Below are positions 37,466-48,303 of a DNA stretch of 64,000 bases, piece by piece. Numbering within the stretch: position 1 is the stretch's first letter; the number at the start of each line of letters is the position of its first letter. The notes beneath the pieces are model-generated. The model was not told where the DNA came from. It saw nothing but the letters and a program-made list of their open reading frames with translations, and ran no database searches. Made by a program: the position numbers and the translations under genes. The DNA comes from Glycine soja (lineage: Eukaryota; Streptophyta; Magnoliopsida; Fabales; Fabaceae): NCBI RefSeq assembly GCF_004193775.1, contig NC_041016.1:41250022-41314021 (forward strand), written 5' to 3'.

Positions 37466-39234
37466 CTTTGTGAGACTAAAATAGTCTCGGTGTTTTTTCA
37501 CTAAAATGCGAACATGCTTTAGTAAAAAAAAAAAAAAACCTCCAACTGATCAGAGCAACATATGATTTTTTGATGAAAGACAATGTGTCTATTGGGGAAG
37601 GAGAGTATGCTGATGAAATTTTCTCATAACCATAAATGAGATTTTGGATGTTAGCATTTTGTTTCTAAACAACCATTTAAAGGAAACACTGGGTCCAACA
37701 AAATAGAAGAAAATCTCTCGAAGTGTATCAATCTCACACAGGTAAGTGTTTTATCCTAATTCCGAACCATAGATATGTCATGACTTAATTTTGCAAATCA
37801 TTTCCTATCAAATCAAAGATTACGTGTGTGATCATGGATCAATAGGACTTTTTCGGGAATGGTGTTTTTGGTGGGAAATTTGGCTTTGAGTGTTTGGGCC
37901 TTTTCCTTTTCTGTTTTGTTTAGTGCGGGGCGAGAAAGTCGCTACCACACAAGATTTTGGTTGGCAATCAAAGGGAGGGGACCACTTCAAGTCATGGTTT
38001 TCTTTCTTTTCTTGTTTACTTGTGACAATTCAAATATTGTCTGGTCCAAAGACCTTTATGTATATTTTTTTTCTTCCGATCTTTGATCAGGAATTTTTTT
38101 TTTTTGCTTTCTTCCAATCTTGATTGAGAACTTTTTCTTTTGTTTTCTTCCGATCTATGATCGGGAACTTTTTTCTTCTCCTTCTTTTTTTTGTCTTCTT
38201 TCGAGAACGAGGATGGACATTCTCACCCTGGGTCAAGGTTTATGGTGAGTTAGGATTTTAGCTCAAGGCTTGTAGAACAGCTGGACATGATATATGTCAG
38301 GATGTTGGTTTGGCCAGCATTTCAGGGATAAAGGGGATGTCCCACATTATTTCCATGACACACATGCAACAATGATGATTTGGAAATTTTATGCAAAACT
38401 GGTCATGCACGCACCCATGTGGACACTCAAGCATCAAGTTTTTATGGTCATGTGACACTAGGGCTCAGGATTCATTTTCCCTATTTAAGTCAACCCAGTG
38501 TTTCCAAAATATGTTCGTTTATCAATTCATGCATTCATCCGAGTCCATTTTAGGTGTTCGGGAAAATTTTTATAGCATTCACCCTTCAGGTGTAAACACA
38601 TTTTTTTCTAAAAAACCCTTTGTTTTGATCGGTGAATCCTTTTTCAAAGAAAAGCTGGAAGTTATTTCTTTTCAAAAGCGTGCTGGCTTTTCAGCCGAAA
38701 GATATATTTTTTGTTCTTGTTTGTTTTTGTTTTTTTTCATGAGGTATTTTGCTACCTAAACATGTGTATATATATTTTTTTGAGGTATTTTTGTTATATA
38801 CATGTGTATCCAAGGTATCTTGCTACCTAAACATACATATATATGTTTTGTGAGGTATTTTTTGCTACATACATGCATATCTATGGTATTTTCACTACCT
38901 AAACACACATACATATATTTTGTGAGGTATGACTACCTTCCAAGCTTGTGCTTGTTTTATTTAAATTCCTAGGATCATGAGCAACTAGGTGTGTCCTACT
39001 ATGACTTGAGAAAAAAAAGGTGATCAAATAACAAGCGGAGATTTAAAAGGTACTAGGTTGCCTCCTAGTAGCACTTCTTTTGTGTCTTGAGCTGGACGCG
39101 TGATGACTTGTCGGTCATAGACCTAGTACTTTGCTTACCTTTGGCTTTGGACTTGGTCACCTGCTAGTCGGTCACGGGTCATAGGCAACGCTTCAGCCTT
39201 TGTAGATGAGCTGAGGGGCTCTGGAGGTGGCGAC
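37466..39234. other. Non-coding part of Tat/Ogre-like 3' region
   Basis: T-rich sequence without a supported gene. A degenerate repeat of GAGGTATTTTGCTACCTAAACATA (about 45-60 bp per unit, alternating with TACATGTGTAT) fills 38735-38935. Another run is a CCGATCTTTGATCAGGAACTTTTT theme at 38075-38175. Confidence 0.6.
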
Positions 39235-39980
39235 GGTGTGTCTATTGCCCACTGTCGGCCATCCCCAGACTGTTGTGGTGTCTCACCCTGCACCTCCCTA
39301 GGGGGCGCAGTACTTCTTTATGAAAGTCCGGCTAATAGGGGGCCTGATGACCTTGTTGGGGGCGACGGGCACTCCGTAGAACTGACAAAGGCCCGTAATC
39401 AAAGATTGAAACCCCAGGACCCTGTTGGACTTCTCTGGCTCCACTACGTGTCTTGCGGGTGTGATCCCTACAAACAATAGATGACATTAGAAATCAGTTG
39501 AGTGATGTGCATACTTACCTATGCCACGATGGCATGACCTTGCTAAGGGGGACGGGCACCCTGTAGGACTGACAGAGGCCCGTAACCAGAGCTGGAAACC
39601 TCAGGGCCCTGTTGGACTTCTTCGGGTCCATTGGGTGTCTTGTGGGCGCGATCCCTGCAAATAGTGGATGGCATCAGAAATTAGTTAAGCCACGTGCATA
39701 CTTACCTATGTCATGACGGCACAAACCAACTGATACTTCCGCAGGGGAAGATCGGCATTGTGGTCGTTGGGCAGAATGTTGCTAAGTAGCAACGCCATCC
39801 ATATCTGTGTAAGAGTGGTCATGTTGGTGCGCATGATCTGCACTCGTCTCTTTGCAGCGGCACGGGTGAAATCTTGCTCCGATATGCATAATAGCTGCAC
39901 AATAGCCTCCCTCTAAATGTGCTCGCACAGTTGGCCCTCCTCCGAGATCAGGGGGTGGCCCAGGAACTGATAAAAGGAAA
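39235..39980 (-). pseudogene. Relic extra ORF of Tat/Ogre-like element with duplicated exon
   Basis: The minus strand reads DFTRAAAKRRVQIMRTNM, TTLTQIWMALLLSNILPND, HNADLPLRKYQLVCAVMT (39900-39706), then a GTAAGTATGC donor. After a TTTGCAG acceptor it reads LRFPALVTGLCQSYRVPVP. The segment from acceptor to next donor, about 187 bp, is present twice in tandem (starts about 39349 and 39536). The LPLRK..LV.AVMT and FPAL.TGLC patterns parallel those in the Athila-like extra ORF (LTVDRAKL, LGFPALIIALC). The domain is the putative plant transposon protein type. Stops are frequent. Confidence 0.6.
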
Positions 39981-40055
39981 CTACTAGCTCCTTAACCGGG
40001 AGCGCAAGTCTCGGTTAAGCATTAGGGGCAGAGGACCCTAAATTCTCTTAAGGTG

Positions 40056-41935
40056 CGGATGTGGAGCCCACTGAAAGTGAGGACACGTAGCCCTCTAAAG
40101 GCGAGGGCGTGTAGCCTTTTGAAGGCGAGGATGTGTAGTCCTCTGAAGACGAGGGCATGTAGCCCTCTCAAGGCGAGGGCATGTAGTCCTCTAAAGACTA
40201 GGACGTGCAGTCCTCTGAAGGCGAGGACGTGCTGTCCTCTGAAGGCAAGGACATGTAGTCCTGTGAAGGAGAGGACGTGTAGTCCTCTGAAGTTGAGGAC
40301 GTGTAGTTCTCTAAAGGCGAGGGTGTGCAGCCCTCTGAAGGCGAGGTCGTGTAGTCCTCTGAAGGCGAGGGCGTGCAGCCCTCTGAAGGCAAGGATGTAT
40401 AGTCCTTTGAAGGCGAGGGCGTGAAGCCCTCTGAAGGCGAGGACTTGTAGCCCTCTGAAGACGAAGGCGTGCAACCCTCTCAAGGCGAGGAAGTGTAGCC
40501 CTCTCAAGGCGTGGGCGTGTAGCCCTCTAAAGGTGAGGGCGTGTAGCCCTATGAAGGTGAGGACGTGTAGTCCTCTAAAGGCGAGGGCGTGCAACCTTTT
40601 GAAGGTGAGGGCGTGTAGCCCTCTGAACGCGAGGGCGTGTAGCCCTCTAAAGGCGAGGACGTGTAGTCCTTTGAAAGGGAGGGCGTGTAGCCCTCTGAAG
40701 GTGAGGATGTGTAATCCTCTGAAGGTGAGGACTTGTAGTCCTTTGAAGGGGAGGACGTGTAGTCCTTTGAAGGCGAGGGCGTGTAGCCCTCTGAAGGGGA
40801 GGACGTGTAGTCTTCTGAAGGCAAGGACGTTTAGTCCTTTAAAAGGCGAGGACGTGCAGTTCTTTGAAGGCGAGGGCGTGTAGCCCTCTGAAGGCGAGGA
40901 TGTGTAGTACTCTGAAGGTGAGGGCGTGTAGCCCTCTCATGGCGAGGGCGTGCAGCCCTTTCAAGGCGAGGACGTGTTGTCCTCTAAAGGCGAGGGCGTG
41001 CAGCCTTCTGAAGGCGAGGACATGTAGTACTCTGAAGGCAAGTGCGTGCAACCCTCTGAAGGCGAGGACGTGTAGTCCTCTAAAGGAGAGGGCATGTAGC
41101 CCTCTGAAGGTGAGGATGTTCAGTCCTCTAAAAGGCGAAGACGTGTAGTCCTCTGAAGGCGAGGACATGTAGTCCTCTGAAGGCGAGGGCATGTAGCCCT
41201 CTGAAGGCGAGGACGTGCAGTCCTCTAAAGGCGAGGGCGTGTAGCCCTCTGAAGGTGAGGATGTGTAGTCCTCAAGGCGAGGACGTGTAGTCCTTTGAAG
41301 GTGAGGGTGTGTAGCCCTCGGAAGGTGAGGACGTGTAGTCCTCAAGGCGAGGTCGTGTAGTCCTCTGAAGGTGAGGGCCTGTAGCCCTCTGAAGATGAGG
41401 ACATGTATTCCTTTAAAGGTGAGGGCATGTAGACCTTAGAAGGCGAGGACGTGTAGTCCTCTGAAGGTGAGGGCATGTAGCCCTCTGAAGGCGAGGACGT
41501 GTAGTCCTCTGAAGGTGAGGGCATGTAGCCGTCTAAAGTCGAGGACGTGTAGTCCTCCGAAGGTGAGGACGTGTAGTCCTCTGAAGGTAAGGACATGTAG
41601 TCCTCTGAAGGCGAGGGCATGCAGCCCTCTAAAGGCAAGGATATGTGGTCCTCTAAAGGCAAGGACGTGTAGTCCTCTGAAGGAGAGGGCGTGTAGCCCT
41701 CTGAAATTGAGGACGTGTAGTCCTCTGAAAGCGAGGACGTATGGTCCTCTCAAGGCGAGTACGTGTAGCCCTCTGAAGGCGAGAGCGTGCAGCCCTCTGA
41801 TGGCGAGGACGTGTAGTCCTCTGTAGGTGAGGGCATGTAGCCTTCTGAAAGTGAGGGCGTGCAGCCCTCTGAAGGCAAGGACATGTAGCCCTCTAAAGGC
41901 TAGGGCGTGTAGCCCTCTGAAGGTGAGGGTACTAG
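40056..41935. repeat. 24-bp minisatellite (about 78 hairpin monomers)
   Basis: The monomer is GAGGRC-GTGTA-GYCCTC-TGAAGGC. Each unit is a 6-bp inverted repeat with a 5-nt loop plus a 7-nt spacer. Units with GAGGAC are mostly closed by GTCCTC, and units with GAGGGC by GCCCTC. Because 24 is a multiple of three, long frames open on both strands (for example 40022-40594 minus and 41467-41826 plus). They encode only RGLHALAF- or ARTCSPLK-type repeats and are not called as genes. Occasional 1-nt or few-nt indels (about 40842, 41127, 41273) shift phase. Confidence 0.95.
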
Positions 41936-42800
41936 TACCCAAGGGTCCACCCTGATGAGAAAGCAAGAGATTGACCCATTGAGAGGGCCGGTCCTTCCAA
42001 ATTCAAAAAGATTGGACAATAGATGTAGGAAATCTATGTAGTTAACATGATTTTTAGGGATCCAGATGCATGCAACCTTTGTCTTGAAATGCAGTAAATG
42101 CGGACTTCGTATGCAACAATGCAATGCAATGGAAAGTTTTACAATGTTCATGACATTCTTTCCCTATTCTGTGATTTTGGTTTGATTTGATTTTTTTTGG
42201 AAAACACAGATTCACTGTCCTTTTGAAAGAGGTGATAATTCATGCAACCTCATCCTATCTTTTGCTAATCTCTCCGGGAACTCCCTCAGAGTGTATGTTC
42301 TGTTTGATTTAAACACTTGACCATTTTGGAGTGACGACAATGGAGTCGTTTGACGTTTAATCAATCCATTGAAAACCCAGGGTTTGTCCTCCTCTTTTCA
42401 TTTAAAAACATCGACGGTTGAGAACTTTTGATCTTCCCCTAGGTTCACTCGATGCTTATGCACAGTGCCCCTCATTACCCCAGTGTAGGGCTTTGAGGTA
42501 TCAATTGTTATCTTTCGTCATGACCTTGTAGTTGGGAACCTATTGGGTGAGAACTTCTAATCTGCCCCTAGGTTTGCTTGAGGTTTATGCATGGTGCCTT
42601 TCATTGCCCCAGTGTAGGGCTCTGAGGTATCCATCGTTGTTTTTTTTTTCACAACCTTTTAGCAAGGAAGAATGAAAGAGGTGGTTGATTCTCGCAAAAA
42701 GAATTTTTCAAGGACGAGAAATAGTTGAAGGATTTTTTCAATTGATGGATTAAGTCAAATGACTCCTATTCTTGATAACTCACTGTAGAAGCAAGCTTCA
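41936..42800. other. Non-coding Tat/Ogre-like interior with a 130-bp duplication
   Basis: Two diverged copies of a block lie in tandem at about 42417-42510 and 42547-42640: GAGAACTT, then ATCTKCCCCTAGGTT, then CCCCAGTGTAGGGCT, then TGAGGTATC. No reading frame is convincing. Confidence 0.6.
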
Positions 42801-44469
42801 TGATGAATCAGGATTGATTCAAAGAGTTTTGATGATAACAAAGATGATGACAAAAGGCTCAAAAGTCAAGAACACTTCATGATAACAAAGATGATGATCT
42901 CAAGAATCAAAGAATGAGTTCAAGATTGAATCAAGTACACTTCAAGGATCAAGAGGAAAGTTGAATTCAAGAATCAAGAATCAAGTTTCAAGATTCAAGT
43001 TCTAAGAATCAAGATCAAGATTCAAGACTCAAGATTCAAGAATCAAGAGAAGACTCAATCAAGATAAGTATTAAAAAGTTTTTTCAAAAACTGAGTAGCA
43101 CATGAATTTTTCTCAAAACCTTTTACCAAAGAGTTTTTACTCTCTAGTAATCGATTACCAGATTATTGTAATCGATTACCAGTAGCAAAATGGTTTTCAA
43201 AAAACTTTCAAACTGAATTTACAACGTTCCAATTAATTTCAAAATGCTATAATCGATTACAAGTATTTGGTAATCGATTACCAGTGTGTTTCAACGTTGA
43301 AATTCAAATTTAATTGTGAAGGGTCACATCCTTTCACAAAAAAGCTTTGTGTAATCGATTACACTGATTTGGTAATCGATTACCAGTGATAGTTTCTGAA
43401 CAAAATCAAAAGATGTAACTCTTCCAATAGTTTTCAAGTTTTTCTAAAAGTTATAACTTTTCAAAATAGTTTTTAAGTTTTTCTAAAGGTTATAACTCTT
43501 CTAATGGTTCTCTTGACCAGACATGAAGAGTCTATAAAAGCAAGACTTTGATTTTCATTTCTATATCTTAAACATCCTTTAAAACTTTTCCCAATTGATT
43601 TCTTAATCTCTTTGAACTCCTCCTTCTTCTCCTTTTACCAAAAGCCTTCAAAAGTTTTCTGGTTTTCCAAACCTTGAAAACTTTGCTATTCATCTTTTTC
43701 ATTCCCTTCTCCCTTTGCCAAAAAGAATTCGCTAAGGACTAACCACCTGAATTCTTTTTGTGTCTTTCTTCTCTCTTTTCCAAAAGAACGAAGGACTAAC
43801 CGCCTGAATTCTTTTGTGTCTCCCTTCTCCCTTGTCAAAGAATTCAAAACGACATAGTCTGAGAATTCTTTTGATTTTTCCCTTTCCCATATACAAAAGA
43901 TTTCAAAGGACTAACCGCCTGAGAATTCTTTTGTATCCCCATTCACTAAGTTTCAAAGGTTTAACCGCCTGAGAACTTTGTCTTAACACATTGGAGGGTA
44001 CATCCTTTGTGGTACAAGTAGAGGGTACATCTACTTGGGTTGTTGACTGAGAACAAGAGAGGGTACATCTCTTGTGGATCAGTTCTAGTAGAGGGTACAT
44101 CCACTAGGTTGTTCAAAGAGAACAAGGGAGGGTACATCCCTTGTGGATCTTTGCTTGTAAAAGGATTTTTACAAGGTTGAAAAGAAATCTCAAGGACCGC
44201 AGGTCACTTAGGGACTGGATGTAGGCACGGGTTGTTGCCGAACCAGTATAAAAACTCTTGTGTGTTTGTCTCCTTCTTCCTTACTCTTTTAATTTCCGCT
44301 GTGCACTTTAATTCCCGCTTTTACTTTTGGTTAAGTTTCTTTTCTATTCTTCATTTACTTAACATCATAGTAAAAGCCTTAGAAGAGTATATTTTTTAAT
44401 TAGTAAAGGTTTATGAATAATTAATTCAACCCCCCCTTCTTAATTATTCTGAGGCCACTTGATCCAACA
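42801..44469 (-). mobile_element. Solo-LTR-like insert with TAATCGATTA pairs
   Basis: On the minus strand it begins TGTTGGATCAAGTGGCC at 44469. On the plus strand it begins TGATGAATCAGG at 42801. Flanking pentamers are CTTCA (42796) and CTTAC (44470), only a partial match, so the exact edges are uncertain. Features: AATCAAG-rich tract 42900-43070, six TAATCGATTA palindromes (43148-43382), repeated GGACTAACCGCCTGA plus GAATTCTTTT blocks (43735-43975) and four GAGGGTACATC units (43995-44145). The start and texture are those of a common soybean LTR family. It is the fourth nesting level. Confidence 0.65.
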
Positions 44470-44892
44470 CTTACTTTTCTCTAAAAAAGATAAAATTTCC
44501 AGAATGATAAAATGAGGTCACATGAACGTCTATATTTTACTTGAAAACACAGTCAATCAAATGCTTTTTTCCTTTTCTTTTTGAACTTTTCTGCTTTACG
44601 CATTGTTTACGGCATCCTCACCAAATGCGTAGCACAAGTAATTTCTAATTGAACGGTTTTGGAAGTCCAAACTCAGGAGCGCAGGTCGCTTGAGAAAACA
44701 AACCAATGGAAGCAGAGATGTAATTACGAGAGGATGAGGGACAAAGATGTCAAATTTATCCATTTTATTTAGCATTGTAGTTGTGGTTTACAATAATGGC
44801 ATAAACTTGAAAGTCCTGATGATTCATTAGAGACATCTAACAATAGCTTTCAAAATTGCCCCATGTGTGGTGTCGTTTGTCAATGTTAGGAT
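44470..44892. other. Tat/Ogre-like sequence between gag remnant and inserted LTR-like unit
   Basis: Expected to hold the start of protease-RT in an intact element, but no recognisable motif of either remains. Confidence 0.5.
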
Positions 44893-46574
44893 TCACAAGC
44901 AATTCTCCTCAAATTTCGGCCTGTCCGCATCAATTAGACTTTGCACCTTACGCTTCGAGGTCATATAGTGCTCAATGGAATGTCCCGAAACTCCTCCATG
45001 ATATGCACATGTTGCGTTCGAGTCGTATCCTCGGAAAAATGGAGGTTGAGGAAACCTAGCAGGGGTTATGGCTACCATTGCATTATCAAGTAGATATGGG
45101 AGCAAGTTAGCATATGACACCAGAATTGGGGAGAATTCTACAGGCTTTTTGCTGCAAAATTCCTTCCTTGGTTGGTGTTTTGGTTAGTGCTAAAGGTGGT
45201 GTTTAGCATTGGTTGTGTGGTAGGTGGGTTTTGTGGTTGATTTAGGGATGGCTTTTGTGGATAATTGGGTGATGGGTAATGAGAAGGGCCGATATTGGCT
45301 GAGCGATGACATTGTTGGGCTGATGGGAAATTTGACCGTGTAGGAATGGCAGTCATAGCAAGGGTTTCTCCCTCATTCTCATCCTCTTCATTTGCCCCAG
45401 CTTTCTCACTCATCAAAGTAGGATGATCAAATTTGCCTCTTTTCAGACCCGCTTCGATCCTTTTGTCGGTGAAGACCAAATCCACAAAGCTTGAAGGTGC
45501 GTACCCCACCATTTTTCATAGTAAAACACTGATAATGTGTCTACTATTATTGCGATCATCTCTTTCTCCGTCATTGAGGGAACCACTTGGGTTACCAGAT
45601 CCCTCCACCTTTGGGCGTATTCTTTGAAAGATCTGTGCCCCCTCTTGCATATGCTCTGTAGTTGCATCCTATCCGGAGTCATATCAGAATTATACTGATA
45701 CTGCCTAACGAAGGCAACCATTAGGTCCTTCCAAGAATGGACTCGGGAAAGTTCCAAGTTAGTGTACCAGGTAACAGCTACCCCAGTAAGACTTTCTTGG
45801 AAGAAATGTATTAGCAGTTCCTCATCTTTTGCGTATGCCTCCATCTTTCGACAATACATCTTTAGATGGTTCTTGGGGCAAGTAGTCCCCTTGTACTTGT
45901 CAAAGTCCAGCACCTTGAACTTGGTAGAGGTGATGATATTGGGTACTAGGAACAACTCTTCTAGGTTAGCAAAGGCATAATCTTCGCCTCTTTCAATGGC
46001 CCTGAGCCTTTCCTCTAGATGATCTAACTTTCCCATTTCTGCCATAGCATAAGGGTTTTTACCCTTGTGGAATGCAAGAGGTGTGGTTGTGGGTGATACC
46101 GAGGGCCCTCCAAAGTGTTTTGCAGGGGTATATCACTAACTGCTTGCCCTTCAGTGGCATATCCGAGGCAAGGCTCAAAGTTGGCTAGATTGTGGTGGGA
46201 CATTTCATGTGTCTCTCCCATGGGTCAAGAGACATGTGCATGATCAGATTGAGGTTGTTGGCTCTGAATGAGTATAGAAGCGGAGTTATTGACATTCTCA
46301 TTGGGAGTGTACGCCACATTGGGTGGCGTATAGTTGGGAGGCAAGCCATATGGTAGGAAGGCATGCTTGTTTTTCGCACTAAATGAGGGTTGCTCGAACC
46401 TCCCAACTCTTTGCCTTCCAGACCTACCATATCTGGGGTTGGATGATTTATTTGGTTGAGGCTAGATGGGGGCATTGGGTTCACCTTAGCAACAGCGTTG
46501 GTAGCGGCAATTGCAACCGTGTTGGCTTCCATTATCTTCTTCATGCTCCTCATGGCCTCCATCATTGTGGCCAT
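44893..46574 (-). pseudogene. gag: Tat/Ogre-like gag, frameshifted
   Basis: Five overlapping frames together spell one Gag. The N-terminus is MATMMEAMRSMKKIMEAN (46574). The core is FDKYKGTTCPKNHLKMYCRK, TWYTNLELSRVHSWKDLM, FVRQYQYNSDMTPDR and FKEYAQRWRDLVTQV (46045-45443). A 1-nt shift near 45510 breaks YYEK from MVGYAPSSFVDLVF (45512-45138). The C-terminal piece FFRGYDSNATCAYHGG (45120-44893) has a CCHC-like pattern whose last Cys is Tyr here (SIEHYM). At least three shifts make it non-functional. The order and strand agree with the PBS at 48301. Confidence 0.88.
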
Positions 46575-48283
46575 TTACTCTTTCATGGCCTCCATGTCGG
46601 CCTTCATCTGCTCTTGCACCTCCTCTACTTCACCCATTACTCTAGCTCTAACACGGGTTCGATAAGGGCATCGTAAAGCGTGTTCTTTTCTTTTTGATAA
46701 TAATGATTAAATTTATTTTTTTCAAGGAAAGAATGCAATGAGCAATGCAACCAATGAAAAGCATGGATGTACGCAAATGATACACAGTTGAAGTATTGCG
46801 AATTTTTCTACAGGACATGGGGTTGAATCAATTTAGATTTTCAACATGGTCCATGACATCTTGGTCAAAGTGAAACTGGAAGTAACAGGGACATCAACAG
46901 TCCTAAATGTGTTTGGTAGTAGATGGAGCAGCGATGTAACTCGATCCCTCTTTTGCCCCAATTGTTTGCAAGATGGTTACTTCCATACTTCAACTTGACT
47001 TGATGAACCTTTTCGTAAAAGCATGAGCTTGGTTCAACCCCATAACCTAAGGAATGGCAATTTTGATCGCCAATACTTCGACAACATTTCACAAAGATGA
47101 ATGACTCGAGCATACTTAAGCTATGCATGGAAAATGTAATTATGAAATTGAGATGCCCAAAGAAACATCTTTTCTTAGTTAACCATGCATTAGGTACCAT
47201 GTTCAATCATTTTGTTTTTAAGTGAAACGGGTTTATGATCCCAACATGGTTGGCTCATGGTACCGGACATATGCAACTAAGAATGCAGCGTGAATTTTCA
47301 TGCGCCCTTTTTTGTTTTTGTTTTGTAGAGGAAAATGCAAGGATCATGCATGAGTAAACATGAAAACAAATGGTATGCAGAAAACATGTTAGATGCAGAT
47401 GCATGGTGATGAAGTGACTTATGCAAAATGCAATGCATGAATATGGTAAGTGACAGATGTAGGAACGATATGTCCATTACGATGCCATGAAGAGATGCTT
47501 ATGCGGTGTATGATATAAATGCATTTATGGACACGAGAGACCAAAAAATTATATCTTCTTACTTGCACATTTGGGGGCGCAGTGCCCTATGTGTACAGTT
47601 AAGAAGGTGATATGGACCTTCTAGCTTCCCGTGACAAACGACGAGACCAACATACAACGCATGTGTGACGACATGATGCAGATGCGCAAAAGTGCAACAG
47701 GGGGATGTACACAACATGGAAATATCCTCAAATAATCATACAGCAAAGGCGTACATGACATTTAGGTTATATGCATGGCAATGTTTAAAACGCACGCAGC
47801 GTGTTCGCTTCGTGCCCCTATTTTAGGGACCTAAACGGGAGGAACTAAAAGGCTTTTAGTGATAATTCCCAAGGTTGTCATATCTCTCTTTATGGTTTCT
47901 AGAGGTATCATCCCCTTCGAAAAACATATTGCGGCAATAGGGACTACCAGCAACAATATGTTATCAAAGAGAAAAACTCTAGATGAGGGTTCACTGTTAT
48001 CAAGCAAGTCGAAGACCCAGCATGACCACAGATTCACCTCCACTCCTTATGTTCCCATGGACCCAGGTATAGGGCCCCCCCTTTTTAACTCACTGTGTGT
48101 ATAAATAGTGTTGGTGTATGTGTGCATCAAATGAATAAATATCTATCTCATGCATACATTTCAAAAACACACTAAAAGCATCAAAGAGTTATATATAAGA
48201 ACGTAAGAGAAATAAAAGGAAACCGACAAAAGAGGAAGTCATGATATTGCACGAGATTAGAAGGTCTAAATCTCTAAAAACAG
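46575..48283 (-). other. Leader region of Tat/Ogre-like element
   Basis: Between PBS and gag. It is rich in ATGCA and GCATG words, with only short chance frames (such as 46865-47206). I see no coding signature for the upstream ORF1 described in some Ogre elements. Confidence 0.55.
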
Positions 48284-48301
48284 TCCCCAGTGGAGTCGCC
48301 A
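48284..48301 (-). promoter_or_regulatory. Primer binding site, tRNA-Arg type
   Basis: The minus strand reads TGGCGACTCCACTGGGGA, two bases from the 5' LTR. This is the PBS reported for Ogre-type Tat elements. Confidence 0.88.
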
Positions 48302-48303
48302 AC

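Noticed and set aside
37859..38759. Plus-strand frames in T-rich DNA
   Set aside because: Low-complexity Phe/Ser-rich translations, against the element's strand.
35700..41935. CRISPR-like arrays
   Set aside because: Monomers are directly adjacent without unique spacers, and the context is a plant retroelement.
40022..41966. Long open frames on both strands (up to 190 codons) coding RGLHALAF- or ARTCSPLK-type repeats
   Set aside because: They are a by-product of a 24-bp repeat whose length is divisible by three. All frames are open and products are pure repeat without a start context.
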